From positions 1 to 24,664 of the forward strand of contig URPV01000016.1 of the NCBI GenBank assembly GCA_900549805.1: 24,664 nucleotides of DNA. Reading direction: 5' to 3'. The notes below the pieces were generated by a model. It was given only the letters and a program-made list of their open reading frames with translations. It did no database searches and was not told where the DNA came from. The translations under genes and the position numbers were made by a program. The stretch comes from an uncultured Veillonella sp. Its GTDB lineage: Bacteria > Bacillota > Negativicutes > Veillonellales > Veillonellaceae. Of this stretch, positions 14,368 through 22,363 are shown piece by piece; position 1 is the stretch's first letter; each line of letters begins with the position of its first letter.

Positions 14368-14425
14368 ACTGAATAGTTCTAGCCTATGTAAGTGGTCTTC
14401 ACGTATTGTGTTACCACTCTTAACA

Positions 14426-14459
14426 AAGAAGCCCTCTCTTCGGAGAGGGCTTCTTCTTA
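14426..14459. terminator. UUCG-loop terminator after typA
   Basis: AAGAAGCCCTCTC pairs with GAGAGGGCTTCTT around a TTCG tetraloop, followed by CTTAT. It is strong, and the A-rich left side makes it usable in both directions. Confidence 0.92.
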
Positions 14460-14463
14460 TCAT

Positions 14464-14471
14464 GGTATAAT
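14464..14471 (+). promoter_or_regulatory. Extended -10 promoter of the ygjP-dnaE operon
   Basis: GGTATAAT, preceded by T, gives TGGTATAAT. This is a TGn-extended perfect -10 just after the typA terminator, and the leader is about 80 bases. Confidence 0.5.
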
Positions 14472-14558
14472 AATGAATGTATTACTTTTTCTATTGGACA
14501 AGGCCTCTTTTGAATTGAGCTAAGGAATTAAGACGATGGAAAGGAGGGGAGAAGACCT

Positions 14559-15308
14559 ATGACGACCTACCAGGGACAGGTGACCTACGAGGGAGAATCT
14601 TTGACCTATACGTTGACCCAAAAACGGGTTAAGAATATTAATCTCCGTATTCATCCTGATGGGTCCCTCCACCTATCTGCGTCTCCCTATGTACCTCTAA
14701 CGCGGATAGAGTCCTTTATCATTGAGCAGATACCCTTTATTAAGCGGACCCAAGCTAAATTTAAGGCAATAGTAGTCAATCAAGGGGCCCCTCGTCTGTA
14801 TGTGACAGGCGAGAAGGCGACCATACTAGGCAAGGTGGTCCACCTGCAGGTAGAAGGTCTACAGCGGTCTGGATCTGCTTATGGTGCTTTTGATGGCAAG
14901 GACACCCTCTATCTTTTTGTGAAGGATCCTACCTCAAAAGACCAGCGATTTAAAGCCTTTGACAGCTACTTGCGAAGCTTGGGGGAGAGGGTCTTTAAAG
15001 TCTGGTCTAAACGGGTTTATGAACGATTTTGCCAGCGGGGTTATGAGGTGCCTTTGGCCAAGTTACGTCAGCGGCGGATGACTAGCCGTTGGGGTTCTTG
15101 TACACCTGCGAAGGGACTAATCAATATGAATACCCGGCTAATTGAAGGGCCGGAATCTTTTATCGAGTATGTTATGGTTCATGAATACGCCCATTTTGTA
15201 CATGCTAATCACAGCAAGGCCTTTCACACTGTGGTAGCTCATTTTTTACCAGATTGGAAGGCCCGTAAGAAGGCCTTAAATACATATTTTTACTTGCACG
15301 GTAACTAG
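14559..15308 (+). CDS. YgjP-like zinc metallopeptidase (DUF45 family)
   Basis: A 249-residue cytoplasmic protein of the YgjP/DUF45 family, related to WLM and SprT-type zinc proteases. The C-terminal domain shows HEYAH at residues 208-212 and a third ligand candidate His218 in NHSKAF, preceded by the family motif SRWGSC near residue 184. The N-terminal half is the beta-rich domain with KRVKNINLRIHPDG. The start has AAAGGAGG 12-19 bases upstream; GAGAAGA lies closer. It ends 11 bases before dnaE, so the two share a transcript. The substrate is unknown; relatives are discussed as protein-degradation or nucleic-acid-linked proteases, which is not demonstrated here. Confidence 0.92.
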   Translation: MTTYQGQVTYEGESLTYTLTQKRVKNINLRIHPDGSLHLSASPYVPLTRIESFIIEQIPFIKRTQAKFKAIVVNQGAPRLYVTGEKATILGKVVHLQVEGLQRSGSAYGAFDGKDTLYLFVKDPTSKDQRFKAFDSYLRSLGERVFKVWSKRVYERFCQRGYEVPLAKLRQRRMTSRWGSCTPAKGLINMNTRLIEGPESFIEYVMVHEYAHFVHANHSKAFHTVVAHFLPDWKARKKALNTYFYLHGN

Positions 15309-15319
15309 GAGGCTAGAAT

Positions 15320-18300
15320 ATGAAACCATTTGTGCACTTACATAGCCATACAGAATATAGCCTCTTAGATGGCATCAGCCGCATCGATGATTTGGTTAAA
15401 CGAGCCGTTGAATTAGAACAACCGGCCATCGCCGTTACCGATCACGGTAATATGTATGCGGCCATTAAGTTTTATAAGGCTGCCAAGGCAGCGGGCCTTA
15501 AGCCTATCATAGGCTGTGAGGTCTATGTGACGGCAGGCTCTCGCTTTGATAAACCAGAAGGAAGGTCACGGGAGCGCCTTAAACATTTGGTCCTCCTCGC
15601 GGAAACTATGGAGGGCTACCGTAATCTTGTTAAAATCGTATCAAAAGCCTCTACGGAGGGGTTCCACTTTAGGCCACGGGCTGACCATGAACTCTTAGCC
15701 AACTATGCCAAGGGAATCATTGCCCTATCTGCTTGTATTCAAGGGGAAATCCCTCAGCTTATACTGCAGGACAATATGGAGGGGGCCCGCCAGGCCATAG
15801 AGTGGTATAAAGATACTTTTGGACCTGACAACTTCTTCTTAGAAATTCAAAACCATGGTCTTCCAGAGGAGCTCAAGGCCCAGGAGGCTTTGATTCAATT
15901 GGCTGATGAATATGGCCTAGGCTTGGTGGCATCCAATGACTTCCACTATGTCAATCAGGAGGATGCGGACGCTCAAGATATCAAGGTATGTATATCCACA
16001 GGACGGCGCCGGGCGGAAGAAGACCGGATGAAGTTCCCTAATGACCAGTTCTACCTCAAGTCTGGAGATGAAATGGATCAACTCTTTGGCCATATCCCAG
16101 GGGCGATGGAGAATACCTTGGCTATAGCGGAACGTTGTAATGTGGTCTTTAATTTTGATGAACACCACCTACCTCACTTTGATGTGCCAGAAGGTGAAAC
16201 GGCAAAAACTTACTTGCGTAAGGTCTGTGAGGCAGAAATCCCTCGCCTCTATGGAGCTATGTTCCCTGAACTCCAGGAACGCTTAGATTATGAGCTCGGT
16301 GTTATCGGCCATATGGGCTTTGAAGACTACTTCCTCATCGTTTGGGATTATGTTAAATATTCACGGGATCATGGTATCTTGGTGGGCCCTGGCCGGGGGT
16401 CTGCAGCAGGCTCTGTAGTAGCCTATCTATTGGGCATTACGGGTCTTGATCCCCTAAAATATAATCTCCTCTTCGAACGTTTCCTCAATCCGGAACGGGT
16501 ATCCATGCCGGATATTGATATCGACTTTGACTACGAACGGCGGGGCAAAGCCATTGAGTATGTAACTAGGAAGTATGGACAGGAACGGGTATCCCAAATC
16601 ATTACCTTTGGAACAGAGGCAGCCCGTGCGGTTATCCGCGATGTAGGCCGGGTCATGGACCTGCCTCTAGCCGAGGTAAACCGAATTGCCAAGCTCATTC
16701 CTAATGAATTGGGGATTACTCTGGACAAGGCCTTGGAGACCAAGGAGCTCAAGGCTCTTTATGAGTCTGATCCACAGGTACAAGAGCTCTTTGTCTTTGG
16801 GCGTAAATTGGAGGGGATTGCTAGAAACTCATCTACTCATGCAGCGGGGGTTGTTATTTCTGCCGATCCTTTGGATGATCATGTACCGGTGCAGAACTCC
16901 AATGAAGAGGGCTTTGTTACCCAATATGATAAGGACAATATCGAAGAATTGGGCCTCCTCAAGATGGACTTTTTGGGTTTACGCACCCTGACAGTTATGG
17001 GGGATGCACTGGCTCTTATCAAGCAAAATCGAGGGATCGATTTAGATTTAGATGCGATTCCTTTAGATGACAAGGCTGCCTGTGACCTCCTTACTAAGGG
17101 GGATACACCGGGCGTATTCCAATTGGAATCGGAAGGCATTACTCGCTTGGTTATGGACTTGAAGCCTGAGCACTTTGAGGATTTAATCCCTCTTGTGGCT
17201 CTCTATCGGCCGGGTCCTTTGGGGTCAGGCATGGTGTCGGACTTCATCAAGTCCCGCCATGGGGAGCAGGAGGTAACCTACCTCCATCCTCTTTTAGAGC
17301 CTATTCTGAAGGATACCTATGGGGTTATCCTCTACCAGGAACAGGTTATGCAGATTGCCTCTGCCTTGGGAGGATTTTCTTTGGGGCAAGCTGATCTCAT
17401 GCGACGGGCTATGGGTAAGAAGAAGGAATCCATCCTGAAAGCACAACGGGAGGGGTTCCTAGAAGGGTGCCAAAAGAATCATGTAGACCAAGATATAGCC
17501 AATCAGGTTTTTGACTTGCTCTTATACTTCGCTGGCTATGGTTTTAACAAGTCTCACTCCGCGGCTTATGCCTATATTGCCTACCAAACGGCCTATCTTA
17601 AGGCACACTTCTTCCCTGAATTCATGGCCGCGACCATGACTTCTTTTATGGGGAACCGGGATAAGATTACCTATTATATCAACGAATGTAAGAAACATGG
17701 CTATAAGGTCTTGGGGCCAGATATTAACTATTCTGACAGGGCCTTTACTGTGCAGGACAAGGCTATTCGCTTTGGCTTAGGGGGAATCAAGAATGTAGGG
17801 GATGCCGCCATTGATGACCTTATTCGTGAACGGCAGACCCATGGTACCTATTCGTCCATTTTGGATTTTTGTAAGCGGGTTAATTACCGGGTGGTCAACA
17901 AGCGTCTTCTTGAGAGCTTGATTCGTTGTGGGGCTATGGATTCTTTCCCAGAAAACCGCAATCAATTGATTCAGGTCTATGAAAATGCGCAAGCCCTTGG
18001 GGCGAAGAGCCAGAAGGACCAAGCAATGGGGACTATGTCTCTCTTTGGAGATATGGAGGAGGCTGTCGATCAATTAGCTATTCCTCAGACCGCTGATTTC
18101 CCTGAAGAAGATAAATTGCGGGATGAAAAGGATTATACGGGCTTCTATATTACAGGTCATCCCCTGGATTCCTATCAAAAAGAAATGGGGGGGCTCTTTG
18201 AAATCGGTAAGCTCCTAGAGAACCCTGAAAAATTTGATGGCCAATCCATAGTGGTAGGTGGACTGATTGCTAATGCGGTAACTCGGTTGACTAAGCGTAA

Positions 18301-18727
18301 CGATGCTATGGCTAATATTCGCCTAGAGGACTTCACCGGGTCCGTGGATGTGGTAGTTTTCCCTAAGGCCTATGCATCTAGCCAGGGCTTCATTGCTCCA
18401 GATATGGCGGTAAAAGTTAAGGGGCGGGTAGATGCAGATGAAAAGGGATTACAGATTATCGCTGACCGGGTAGCTCCTCTTAAGGTCAATTATGAACAAG
18501 TACGGCAGGTGGCTATTCATATTAAACCGGCCTTTGATACGCTACAGCATTCAGAGGCACTCAAGAAAATTTTGGCAGCGGCACCAGGCCAACGGCCTTG
18601 CACCCTCTATCTACATAAGCAAAAAAAGTCCATTCCTCTACCTAAGAATCTTTGTTTTGATCCTGATTCTGAATCCATTGCTGCTATTGAGAAGGTATTA
18701 GGTCCTGGATCGGTAGAGCTTAAATAA
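15320..18727 (+). CDS. dnaE: DNA polymerase III alpha subunit DnaE
   Basis: Replicative polymerase subunit of 1135 residues, near the 1160 of E. coli. Order seen: PHP domain from residue 5 (HLHSHTEYSLLDG, TDHGNM) to about 280; palm with the catalytic Asp398 and Asp400 in PDIDIDFD (397-404) and Asp550 in KMDFLGL, matching E. coli Asp401, Asp403 and Asp555; GPGRGSAAG just before; the fingers region with YQEQVMQIA and GYGFNKSHSAAY; helix-hairpin-helix region; and an OB fold near residues 970-1050. It has no internal exonuclease domain, so it is not PolC. AGGAGG lies 8 bases before the ATG. PHP metal-binding residues look largely kept, so the domain may retain activity. No clear terminator follows. 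Confidence 0.97.
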   Translation: MKPFVHLHSHTEYSLLDGISRIDDLVKRAVELEQPAIAVTDHGNMYAAIKFYKAAKAAGLKPIIGCEVYVTAGSRFDKPEGRSRERLKHLVLLAETMEGYRNLVKIVSKASTEGFHFRPRADHELLANYAKGIIALSACIQGEIPQLILQDNMEGARQAIEWYKDTFGPDNFFLEIQNHGLPEELKAQEALIQLADEYGLGLVASNDFHYVNQEDADAQDIKVCISTGRRRAEEDRMKFPNDQFYLKSGDEMDQLFGHIPGAMENTLAIAERCNVVFNFDEHHLPHFDVPEGETAKTYLRKVCEAEIPRLYGAMFPELQERLDYELGVIGHMGFEDYFLIVWDYVKYSRDHGILVGPGRGSAAGSVVAYLLGITGLDPLKYNLLFERFLNPERVSMPDIDIDFDYERRGKAIEYVTRKYGQERVSQIITFGTEAARAVIRDVGRVMDLPLAEVNRIAKLIPNELGITLDKALETKELKALYESDPQVQELFVFGRKLEGIARNSSTHAAGVVISADPLDDHVPVQNSNEEGFVTQYDKDNIEELGLLKMDFLGLRTLTVMGDALALIKQNRGIDLDLDAIPLDDKAACDLLTKGDTPGVFQLESEGITRLVMDLKPEHFEDLIPLVALYRPGPLGSGMVSDFIKSRHGEQEVTYLHPLLEPILKDTYGVILYQEQVMQIASALGGFSLGQADLMRRAMGKKKESILKAQREGFLEGCQKNHVDQDIANQVFDLLLYFAGYGFNKSHSAAYAYIAYQTAYLKAHFFPEFMAATMTSFMGNRDKITYYINECKKHGYKVLGPDINYSDRAFTVQDKAIRFGLGGIKNVGDAAIDDLIRERQTHGTYSSILDFCKRVNYRVVNKRLLESLIRCGAMDSFPENRNQLIQVYENAQALGAKSQKDQAMGTMSLFGDMEEAVDQLAIPQTADFPEEDKLRDEKDYTGFYITGHPLDSYQKEMGGLFEIGKLLENPEKFDGQSIVVGGLIANAVTRLTKRNDAMANIRLEDFTGSVDVVVFPKAYASSQGFIAPDMAVKVKGRVDADEKGLQIIADRVAPLKVNYEQVRQVAIHIKPAFDTLQHSEALKKILAAAPGQRPCTLYLHKQKKSIPLPKNLCFDPDSESIAAIEKVLGPGSVELK

Positions 18728-18775
18728 TCTCATGGGTCTTCACAGGCACTTTTTAAGGTGAAACATAGACCGATA

Positions 18776-18801
18776 AAAGTTGCTAGATCTGGCACAACTT
18801 T
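18776..18801. other. Weak stem-loop between dnaE and pyk
   Basis: AAAGTTG pairs with CAACTTT around a 12-base loop and has no T tract to speak of. It may be a poor terminator of dnaE or part of the pyk control region. Confidence 0.25.
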
Positions 18802-18870
18802 CATAAGATTATGAAATAAATTATCAGGTTTTCTGTAGTCAGATAGAGGATAGAGCCTGTATACTAAAGC

Positions 18871-18876
18871 TATAAT
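18871..18876 (+). promoter_or_regulatory. -10 box of the pyk promoter
   Basis: A perfect TATAAT 40 bases before the pyk ATG. The expected -35 position (18848-18853) does not match well. An alternative TTGCTA/TAAGAT pair with 18-base spacing lies about 70 bases upstream. Confidence 0.4.
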
Positions 18877-18915
18877 TACTTTCCGTAATGAATATATTAA
18901 GCTTAGGAGTATATT

Positions 18916-20661
18916 ATGAAACGTACTAAAATCGTATGTACCATGGGCCCTGGCACAGATAAGCCAGGCACCATTGAGCGCTTGCTCAATGCAGGCATGA
19001 ATGTAGCCCGCTTTAACTTCTCTCATGGCAACCATGAGGAGCAGGCTGAACGGATGCAAATGGTAAGGGATGCATCCCTCATCACAGGCAAACCTGTAGC
19101 CCTTATGCTCGACACCAAGGGACCAGAAGTACGCTTAGGCCTCTTTAAGGAGGGTAAGGTCCTTTTAGAGGCAGGGCAAGAGTTTACCCTCACTACTCGT
19201 AATGTGGAAGGGACCGAGGAAATTTCCTCTGTAAATCATGAAGGGCTCGTAAATGACGTATCCGTCGGTGACCAAATTCTCTTGGCTGATGGTCTTGTAA
19301 AGCTCAACGTTTTAGAAGTAAACGGGCAAGACATTCTGACCCGCGTTGTCAATACGGGCGAAATAGGTAATCGTAAACGGGTCGCAGTACCAGGTGTAGC
19401 TCTTAGCCTGCCACCTGTGTCTGAACAGGATGAAAAAGACTTGCGCTTTGGCTGTCAACAAGGGGTCGATTTCGTAGCGGCTTCCTTCATGCAGCGGGGA
19501 CAAGACGTAGTGGCTATCCGTCGTATCTTTGAAGAAGAGGGAGCGGATATCAAGATTATTTCTAAGATTGAAAATGCAGAAGGACTTAAAAATCTGGATG
19601 ATATTTTGGAAATGTCTGACGGGCTTATGGTAGCTCGTGGTGACCTAGGCGTGGAAATCCCAGCGGAAGAAGTTCCGGTCCTTCAAAAGATGATGATTGA
19701 GAAATGTAACCGCGCTGGTAAACCTGTCATCACAGCTACACAAATGCTGGAATCCATGATTCAAAATCCTCGCCCAACTCGGGCGGAAGCTTCTGACGTA
19801 GCTAATGCTATTTTGGATGGGACTGATGCCATTATGCTTTCTGGTGAGACAGCTAACGGTGCTTATCCTGTAGAAGCGGTAGAAACAATGACTCGTATTG
19901 CGGAAGTGACGGAAGCGGCTAAGATTTATAATAACGAAGGTCGTATTATCCGTCGTGATACGGTAATGACTACAGAAGCTATTTGTACAGCTGCTGTTTC
20001 CGTAGCTAAGTCTTTGGATGCTAAGGCTATTTTAACTTGCACAGAATCTGGTCATACAGCTATTAATATTGCTCGTAACCGACCTTCTACTCAGATTGTG
20101 GCCATCACACCACATGATTCTACCATCCGCCGTATGCAACTTTTTTGGGGGGTAGAGGCCATTAAGGGCGAAACTTGTACTAATTCAGATGAACTGGTAA
20201 ACCAAGCTATCAATGTATCCTTGGCTGAAGGTCTTATTCATTCCGGTGACCTAGTGGTAGTAACAGCTGGTGTATCTGCAGGTAGTTCGGGCACAACTAA
20301 TATGATCCGCGTTCACGTGGCTGGGGAAGTATTGGTATCCGGCAATGGCTGTGTACGTAAGTCTGCTACGGGCCGCGCATATCTTGCTAAAGATCATGCT
20401 AATCACAATGACTTCAAGGAAGGGGACATTTTGGTTATTTCAGCTATGGAACCAGACTATATGGAATTGGCTAAAAAGGCGGCTGGCTTGGTTACCGTAG
20501 AAGATGGCTTTACCTCTGATGGGGCTATCGCAGCCATTCACTTTGGCATTCCTGCCATTTTGGGCGGTAAGGATGCCTTGACCAAGATTAAGGATGGTCA
20601 AATCATCACCATCGATGGTGAAAGTGGCAGTGTCTTTGCTGGCCTTATGGGTGAGTTTTAG
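18916..20661 (+). CDS. pyk: Pyruvate kinase with C-terminal PEP-utilizer-like domain
   Basis: Last step of glycolysis: phosphoenolpyruvate plus ADP to pyruvate plus ATP. At 581 residues it is the long Bacillus/Geobacillus form. Seen: KIVCTMGPG at the N-terminus, NFSHG, the catalytic lysine in ISKIEN, GDLGVEIP, and the signature block PTRAEASDVANAILDGTDAIMLSGETA. Residues about 475-581 are an extra domain like the mobile domain of PEP-utilising enzymes. In that domain the usual Thr-Ser-His-Ala-Ala is Thr-Ser-Asp-Gly-Ala (Asp535), so the domain cannot be phosphorylated there and is probably structural, as thought for Bacillus. TAGGAG lies 6 bases before the ATG. The normal terminator seems damaged by the IS that follows. 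Confidence 0.97.
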   Translation: MKRTKIVCTMGPGTDKPGTIERLLNAGMNVARFNFSHGNHEEQAERMQMVRDASLITGKPVALMLDTKGPEVRLGLFKEGKVLLEAGQEFTLTTRNVEGTEEISSVNHEGLVNDVSVGDQILLADGLVKLNVLEVNGQDILTRVVNTGEIGNRKRVAVPGVALSLPPVSEQDEKDLRFGCQQGVDFVAASFMQRGQDVVAIRRIFEEEGADIKIISKIENAEGLKNLDDILEMSDGLMVARGDLGVEIPAEEVPVLQKMMIEKCNRAGKPVITATQMLESMIQNPRPTRAEASDVANAILDGTDAIMLSGETANGAYPVEAVETMTRIAEVTEAAKIYNNEGRIIRRDTVMTTEAICTAAVSVAKSLDAKAILTCTESGHTAINIARNRPSTQIVAITPHDSTIRRMQLFWGVEAIKGETCTNSDELVNQAINVSLAEGLIHSGDLVVVTAGVSAGSSGTTNMIRVHVAGEVLVSGNGCVRKSATGRAYLAKDHANHNDFKEGDILVISAMEPDYMELAKKAAGLVTVEDGFTSDGAIAAIHFGIPAILGGKDALTKIKDGQIITIDGESGSVFAGLMGEF

Positions 20662-20719
20662 AAATCTTCATTGGCACAAGTTAGGTTAGCCTACTAGTAA
20701 AGCGAAAGCTAAATAGATT

Positions 20720-20747
20720 ATAAAAAAGCACCACCCTCTTAGGTGAT
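20720..20747 (+). terminator. Probable left arm of the pyk terminator, cut by the IS
   Basis: AAAAAAGCACCACC-CTCTTA-GGTG is the left arm, loop and start of the right arm of a typical A-stem-T terminator of this genome. The expected continuation GTGCTTTTTT is replaced by the IS end, leaving only four pairs (CACC/GGTG). The sequence beyond the other IS end does not supply the missing arm. Confidence 0.5.
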
Positions 20748-20750
20748 ATG

Positions 20751-20783
20751 TACCCCCTTTACTGGACACTCAGTAAAGGGGTA
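20751..20783 (+). promoter_or_regulatory. Hairpin in the IS left end covering the orfA ribosome site
   Basis: TACCCCCTTTACT pairs with AGTAAAGGGGTA (12 pairs, one bulged C) around GGACACTC. The right arm contains AAAGGGG, the ribosome site 7 bases before the orfA ATG. RNA starting outside the element would fold this and hide the site, whereas RNA starting inside the arm would not. This is a known way for IS elements to block read-through expression; here it is inferred from the fold. Confidence 0.6.
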
Positions 20784-20788
20784 TTTTC

Positions 20789-21358
20789 ATGAGATATAGT
20801 TATGAATTTAAAAAGAAAGCAATAGAATTATTCTATCAAGGTGAATGGCCCGAAACACCAGAAGGAGTATTGCCTCATTCTTTCCATGAACAAATAAGGT
20901 ATTGGGCTAAACAAGAGGAGTTGCATGGTCCAGATATTAATAAGCTTTATAGAGTAAAAAAGAATTGGTCTACAGAGGATAAATATGAGTTAGTATGTCA
21001 AGTATTAGCTGGAGAATCTATACGTTCAGTAGCTATTGCTGCTGGAATTAATAGTGGTCAACTATATCAATGGGTTCATAAATACAAGACTTTGGGATAC
21101 AATGGTCTTATCAATAAACCTAAAGGACGACCACCAAAGGATTCTAACATGAAAGTAACAAAGAATATTTCACCTAGACAACTCAATGAGAGTGAATACG
21201 AGGAACTCATTCGCTTACGAGCTGAAAATGCTTATATAAAAGCTGAAAATGAAGTCATAAAAAAAGAGATTGCCTTGAGAGAAGAAAAAGAAGCTGCGCG
21301 TCTCAAGGCGAAAAAGCAGCGATTATCAAAACACTCCGAAAGCAAGGATATCAACTAA
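20789..21358 (+). CDS. IS150-like OrfA, DNA-binding regulator part of transposase
   Basis: A 189-residue OrfA with two helix-turn-helix regions (about residues 5-45 and 55-100, the second with SIRSVAIAAGINSGQLYQW), a basic KGRPPKD linker, and a leucine-zipper-like heptad region at about 130-165 (LIRLRAENAYIKAENEVI) used for multimerisation. It binds the element ends and limits transposition. At 21259-21265 seven A followed by G (A_AAA_AAA_G in the OrfA frame) form a -1 slippery site, from which the -1 frame is open without a stop into OrfB. The stop is 17 bases before the orfB ATG. Expected products are OrfA alone and the OrfAB fusion transposase. Confidence 0.92.
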   Translation: MRYSYEFKKKAIELFYQGEWPETPEGVLPHSFHEQIRYWAKQEELHGPDINKLYRVKKNWSTEDKYELVCQVLAGESIRSVAIAAGINSGQLYQWVHKYKTLGYNGLINKPKGRPPKDSNMKVTKNISPRQLNESEYEELIRLRAENAYIKAENEVIKKEIALREEKEAARLKAKKQRLSKHSESKDIN

Positions 21359-21375
21359 AATATCTTCTAAAAGCT

Positions 21376-22176
21376 ATGGAAATGGCCAAATCCACCTATT
21401 ATTTTGAGCTCTCTAAAGTGGATCTTGTAGATGAAAGAAATATACAACTTAAAGAGGAAATCCAAAAGATTTTTACAGAGCATAAGGGACGTTATGGTGT
21501 GCGTCGTGTATATCAAGAACTTCTTAATCGAGGTTTTATAGTCAATCATAAACGAGTACAAAGACTTATGAAAATCATGGGGCTCGCAGGAAAGAGACCA
21601 AAAGAAAAATATCACTCTTATAAAGGTCAAGTAGGCAAAATAGCCGATAATATTATCAATAGAGACTTTAGTACAACAGCTCCATTTCAAAAATGGACTA
21701 CTGATGTATCTCAATTTAACTTTCCATGGGGAAAGTGTTACTTATCACCTATCTTAGATATGAATACGAATGAGGTTATTTCCTATGACTTGGCATTAAG
21801 GCCTAATTTAGAACAGATTTCTCGTATGTTAGATAGAGCTTTCAAAAAGTATCCTAATCTTTCAGGGTTGATTTTTCACTCTGATCAAGGATGGCAGTAC
21901 CAACATAAATATTTTAGGAATGCACTTAAAGAACATGGAATTATTCAGTCTATGTCTAGAAAAGGAAACTGTTATGATAATTCTGTAATGGAGACATTTT
22001 TCGGTAGGTTGAAAACGGAAATATATTATGGCTGTGAAATGGAATATCCATCATTCAATGCTTTTGCGGGGGCAATTGAAGAATACATCAACTATTACAA
22101 TAATAAAAGGATTCAGAAAAAAACAAAATGGATGCCCCCTGTAAAATACAGGGAAGCATCCATATGTTTAGGCTAG
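21376..22176 (+). CDS. IS150-like OrfB, DDE integrase domain of transposase
   Basis: A 266-residue catalytic part with the HTH_21 region (GRYGVRRVYQEL) and an rve/DDE core. The catalytic triad is visible as Asp in WTTDVSQF, Asp in FHSDQGWQY and Glu in NSVMETFF, with Asp-35-Glu type spacing. The C-terminus has the common YNNKRIQKK-TKWMPPVKYR ending. It lies in the -1 frame relative to OrfA. Reading upstream in this frame gives AAIIKTLRKQGYQ, which belongs to the domain, so the functional protein is an OrfAB fusion made by frameshifting and the ATG at 21376 is not the biological start. There is no stop or deletion, so the copy may be active. Confidence 0.93.
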   Translation: MEMAKSTYYFELSKVDLVDERNIQLKEEIQKIFTEHKGRYGVRRVYQELLNRGFIVNHKRVQRLMKIMGLAGKRPKEKYHSYKGQVGKIADNIINRDFSTTAPFQKWTTDVSQFNFPWGKCYLSPILDMNTNEVISYDLALRPNLEQISRMLDRAFKKYPNLSGLIFHSDQGWQYQHKYFRNALKEHGIIQSMSRKGNCYDNSVMETFFGRLKTEIYYGCEMEYPSFNAFAGAIEEYINYYNNKRIQKKTKWMPPVKYREASICLG

Positions 22177-22266
22177 TAAATAATATGTGTCCAGGAAAAT
22201 GGGTACATATCAAGAAGGGTCCTATTTTTATTTATATTGATTTATATATTATTTATTGTATTTGTA

Positions 22267-22294
22267 ACCAAAGGTACAGAAATGTTCTTTTGGT
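22267..22294. promoter_or_regulatory. Dyad overlapping the expected -35 region of norZ
   Basis: ACCAAA and TTTGGT separated by 16 bases. The dyad ends 8 bases before the TATAAT at 22303-22308 and covers the place of the -35 box, which itself is poor. That is a usual position for an activator or repressor site. The regulator is unknown; it does not match the FNR consensus TTGAT-N4-ATCAA. Confidence 0.3.
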
Positions 22295-22302
22295 AGTGTT
22301 AT

Positions 22303-22308
22303 TATAAT
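22303..22308 (+). promoter_or_regulatory. -10 box of the norZ promoter
   Basis: A perfect TATAAT about 55 bases before the norZ ATG, 90 bases inside the right flank of the IS. There is no good -35. Confidence 0.45.
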
Positions 22309-22311
22309 TGT

Positions 22312-22343
22312 AAGGAGGGCAAAGGCTCTCCTTTTGTGTTTTT
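22312..22343 (+). terminator. Leader stem-loop with T-rich tail upstream of norZ
   Basis: AAGGAGGGC pairs with GCTCTCCTT (9 pairs, one G-T) around AAAG, followed by TTGTGTTTTTAT. It looks like a small terminator or attenuator placed between the -10 box and the norZ ribosome site (AAAGGAGG at 22349-22356). It may be the end of an upstream transcript or a leader control element. Confidence 0.5.
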
Positions 22344-22363
22344 ATAGAAAAGGAGGTAATGTG

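Larger units (their letters stand above)
20744..22212 (+). mobile_element. IS3-family insertion sequence, IS150-like group
   Basis: A complete two-frame element of 1469 bases. The ends are imperfect inverted repeats: TGATATGTACCC at 20744-20755 and its complement at 22201-22212. Homology continues inward for about 14 more bases (TTT-CTGGACAC on both sides), about 24 of 27 positions in total. If the canonical TGT...ACA ends are used, the element is 20749-22207. It encodes orfA and orfB in the -1 relation. No 3-5 bp direct repeat flanks it with either choice of ends. It sits between pyk and the nitric oxide reductase gene at a change in base composition. Confidence 0.92.

Noticed and set aside
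22334..22363. Upstream TTG start of norZ
   Set aside because: The ten extra residues include the translated ribosome site itself (Lys-Gly-Gly); the ATG 7 bases after AAAGGAGG is better.
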